A stretch of 57,676 nucleotides of DNA from NCBI GenBank assembly GCA_913050565.1, contig CAJWZW010000004.1, forward strand, positions 1 to 57,676, read 5' to 3'. The notes under the pieces were generated by a model. It did not search any database. It saw only the letters and a program-made list of their open reading frames with translations, and had not been told where the DNA came from. Origin of the DNA: an uncultured Synechococcus sp. Its GTDB lineage: Bacteria; Cyanobacteriota; Cyanobacteriia; PCC-6307; Cyanobiaceae. Both the position numbers and the translations under genes were made by a program. Positions 55,201-57,676 of this stretch are shown one piece after another (within the stretch, counting starts at the first letter, position 1; each line of letters begins with the position of its first letter).

Positions 55201-56698
55201 GGGGCAGACCTCGCGCAGCCATCAATTGCCTGCATGCCATCAGTGCGGACAGGCTGACGCCGGCGGTGCCCTCTCCGGGATGAATGGAATCACCGCACAG
55301 CCACAGCTGGGGAATCGGCGTGCGGCTGGCCAGTCCAAAGGGGCCGAAGCGATCTGGGCTCTGACCAAGACCACCCACCACGCCATCCGGACGACCGGTC
55401 CAGTGGGCGAATCCTCTAGGAGTTGCCAGCTCCTGATGCAGCCAGGCGTCATCCGGCAGTTTCAAAGCGGCGTTCACGTCTTGTCGAATGGAATCCCGAA
55501 GCTCCCGTTTGCGTTGCTGGTAAGCCTTCTCATCCATGTCATGCCAGCCCTCCGGCGAGGTGAAGACGCTGGCGATCACGGTGGCCTGGCCCTCCGGGGC
55601 TCGTCCGTCACCGTCGTGGCTGATCGACAAAAAGAGTGAACCGGGGGAGTTGCCGTCGCGCTGCAGGTGTCCAGGGCATTCGTCCGGCAGGTGATGCCGT
55701 TCCACAGCGCCGTAGAACACAATCGCTCCGCTCGGTGCTTTGAGGCTGTTCAGGTGCTTGCGGTACGTGTCGGGCATCTGTTCCCGATCCGGAATCAGGC
55801 CTGGCAGACACTGCGGCGGAAGGCTGCAGATGATCTCGCTGGCCTGCAGGCATCGTTGCGCTGTCCCAGGAGCTTCAACCGTGACCGACCATCCAGATTG
55901 ATCGCCATCGCGCTCCAGTTTCAGAGCACGATGGCGCAGAAACACACGTCCACCATCGCGTTCCAGGGCTGTCTCCAGCCGGTGGCTAAGGCTCTGCATC
56001 GATCCGTGCAGATGCCACAGACCGAGTGGGGCCTGGCACATCTGTAAGACCGTGGCGCCATAGAGAGCTGCTGTGCGGTCACTCGGTTGCTGTGAATACA
56101 GCCGTAGCTGGAGGTCGAGGAAGCGTCGCAGTCGCCGGTCTCCAGCGCATCCGCTGAGGGTCAGTAGATCAGACACCGTGAGCAGACTGAGTGGGGCACA
56201 AGCCAGATTTCCGGGGGTCAGGGCAGCCAGGGTGCGTCCGAAATCCCAGCCAGTGCGAATCGGCAGCACTGGATCAGCTGCAGCAAACTGCCAGTTCTGA
56301 CGATGAATCCAGCTGCACAGCTGCCAAAAGCGTTCGCTGCCAGGGAATTGCTGGTTGCGCTCCTGGCGCCAGCGCTGAGGATCGTGCCAGAGATGCACCG
56401 GTGGCGACCCGTCATTGAGGTCCACCACACATCCGGGGTCCAGCTGTTCGGCTTCAGGAGGTTGGATGTCCAGGTGCTGGAAGAGCCGTGCATGACTTCC
56501 TCCAGGTTCCAGTCCCGCAACCTGTGTTGCGCCCACATCAAAGGTGAACGGACCCCGTCGGAACGTTCCAGCACAACCGCCAAGCTGGTGGTGTGCCTCC
56601 AGCAGGGTGACGCCCAAACCCTCATGGGCCAGCAGGGCTGCGGCGGTGAGACCGGCAATGCCGCCACCGATCACGATCACGTCCTGGACTGGTTCCAT
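55184..56698 (-). CDS. Phytoene-desaturase/CrtD-like FAD-dependent oxidoreductase
   Basis: DVIVIGGGIAGLTAAALLAHEGLGVTLLEAHHQLGGCAGTFRRGPFTFDVG...LWLCGDSIHPGEGTAGVSLSALMACRQL. Confidence 0.82.
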   Translation of the reverse strand: MEPVQDVIVIGGGIAGLTAAALLAHEGLGVTLLEAHHQLGGCAGTFRRGPFTFDVGATQVAGLEPGGSHARLFQHLDIQPPEAEQLDPGCVVDLNDGSPPVHLWHDPQRWRQERNQQFPGSERFWQLCSWIHRQNWQFAAADPVLPIRTGWDFGRTLAALTPGNLACAPLSLLTVSDLLTLSGCAGDRRLRRFLDLQLRLYSQQPSDRTAALYGATVLQMCQAPLGLWHLHGSMQSLSHRLETALERDGGRVFLRHRALKLERDGDQSGWSVTVEAPGTAQRCLQASEIICSLPPQCLPGLIPDREQMPDTYRKHLNSLKAPSGAIVFYGAVERHHLPDECPGHLQRDGNSPGSLFLSISHDGDGRAPEGQATVIASVFTSPEGWHDMDEKAYQQRKRELRDSIRQDVNAALKLPDDAWLHQELATPRGFAHWTGRPDGVVGGLGQSPDRFGPFGLASRTPIPQLWLCGDSIHPGEGTAGVSLSALMACRQLMAARGLPLRLAG

Positions 56699-56733
56699 CG
56701 CGGCATGCTGGCAGCAGAGTTAGATCAGCGTGG

Positions 56734-57615
56734 ATGCGTGATCAGCTGGAACAGGCACTGGCGGCTGCCCCTGAGTTGCTTGAGGGACGACAGGTCGTTG
56801 ATGTGCTCAGTGTGGGCGGCAGCAGTGTGGGTTCCACGTGGCGGCTGAACCTGAACGATGGTGAGCAACTCTTCGTCAAGGTGGCCGAAACGGCCAACTT
56901 GCTTGCGGAACAGTCCGGTCTGCAGGCGTTACGTCACTGGGCAGATCCAGCCTTGATCGAAGTGCCTCAGGTGCTCGGCTGCTTGCCACTGCCTGAGAAC
57001 TCAGCCTTGGTGATGGCCTGGTGGGATGCCAGTAGCGGCGATCAGTTCTGTCTTGGCCGGGGACTGGCGCAGCTCCATCGTGCGTCGGCTGAGGCCGGAC
57101 CAGGTCGTTTCGGCTGGGATCGTGATGGCTTCATCGGTCTTGGTCCCCAGCCATCCGGATGGCGTGACAGCTGGGGCGATGCGTTCACCCAACTCAGACT
57201 TCAGCCCCAGCTGCGTCTGGCCTCTGAGTGGGGGCTAGCTGTGCAGGACTGGGAGCCAGTGCTTGAACCGATCGCTGCATGGCTGAATCGTCATGCCCCT
57301 GCACCCTGCCTGGTTCATGGCGATCTATGGGCTGGCAATGCAGCGGTGTTGGCTGATGGTCGTGGTCTCTTGATTGATCCCGCCAGTTGGTGGGCTGATC
57401 GCGAAGTGGATCTGGCCATGACCCATCTATTCGGTGGATTCTCTCGTCGCTTTATGGAGGGATACAGCCGTGAATGGCCACTGCCAGCGGGGGCAGAGCA
57501 GAGAATCGAGGCTCTCAATCTCTATCACCTGTTAAATCACGCCAACCTTTTTGGCGGTGGATACCAACAACAAAGCCGCAGGATCCTGAAGGATCTGCGG
57601 CTCGCCTTGCTCTGA
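56734..57615 (+). CDS. Fructosamine kinase/aminoglycoside phosphotransferase-like protein
   Basis: LVHGDLWAGNAAVLADGRGLLIDPASWWADREVDLAMTHLFGGFSRRFMEGY. Confidence 0.88.
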   Translation: MRDQLEQALAAAPELLEGRQVVDVLSVGGSSVGSTWRLNLNDGEQLFVKVAETANLLAEQSGLQALRHWADPALIEVPQVLGCLPLPENSALVMAWWDASSGDQFCLGRGLAQLHRASAEAGPGRFGWDRDGFIGLGPQPSGWRDSWGDAFTQLRLQPQLRLASEWGLAVQDWEPVLEPIAAWLNRHAPAPCLVHGDLWAGNAAVLADGRGLLIDPASWWADREVDLAMTHLFGGFSRRFMEGYSREWPLPAGAEQRIEALNLYHLLNHANLFGGGYQQQSRRILKDLRLALL

Positions 57616-57676
57616 AACGATCGTGAATGAACCTGATGGCTCATGCCAAGTGGCTTCAGCCCAAGTACTCCTTGCG

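Noticed and set aside
57616-57676. Possible start of another CDS at the right edge (ATG 57627 or GTG 57623)
   Set aside because: Only about 50 nt are visible, with two competing frames; too short to call.

Overview
This window looks like a stretch of a marine picocyanobacterial (Synechococcus-like) chromosome, high GC and mostly core genome. From left to right it holds: the str operon end (rpsL-rpsG-fusA, minus strand, fusA cut by the window edge); a NAGPA-type phosphodiester glycosidase; ferredoxin-dependent glutamate synthase; a YciI-like protein; lipA; tRNA-Pro(CGG); a CbiG-CobJ fusion; psaA-psaB; a DUF3598-like gene; a double-cupin protein beside an RND pump; psaI-psaL (psaI absent from the ORF track); a cell-wall neighbourhood (GT2, NlpC/P60, serine hydrolase, alr); tRNA-Ser(GCT); an HNH nuclease; and the long S10-spc-alpha ribosomal protein cluster on the minus strand (rplC to rpmE and prfA, including a short cysteine-free rpmJ absent from the ORF track). 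After that come ndhN, an LdpA-like Fe-S protein, a Ycf45/R3H ATPase, tRNA-Gln(TTG), a HAD hydrolase, recA with a LexA-box-like site, DUF1815 and DUF2839 proteins, a DinG-like protein lacking helicase motifs, tyrA, a CrtD/phytoene-desaturase-like oxidoreductase and a fructosamine-kinase-like protein. I saw no CRISPR array, IS element, prophage or obvious defence island. The most interesting points are the apparently catalytically dead DinG-like protein beside recA, the hairpin-rich psaA leader with the ribosome-binding site in a stem, the lack of a canonical start codon for the LdpA-like gene, the RGG/poly-Q N-terminus of S5, and uncharacterised genes next to photosystem I genes. All calls come from reading the sequence; no database search was run.
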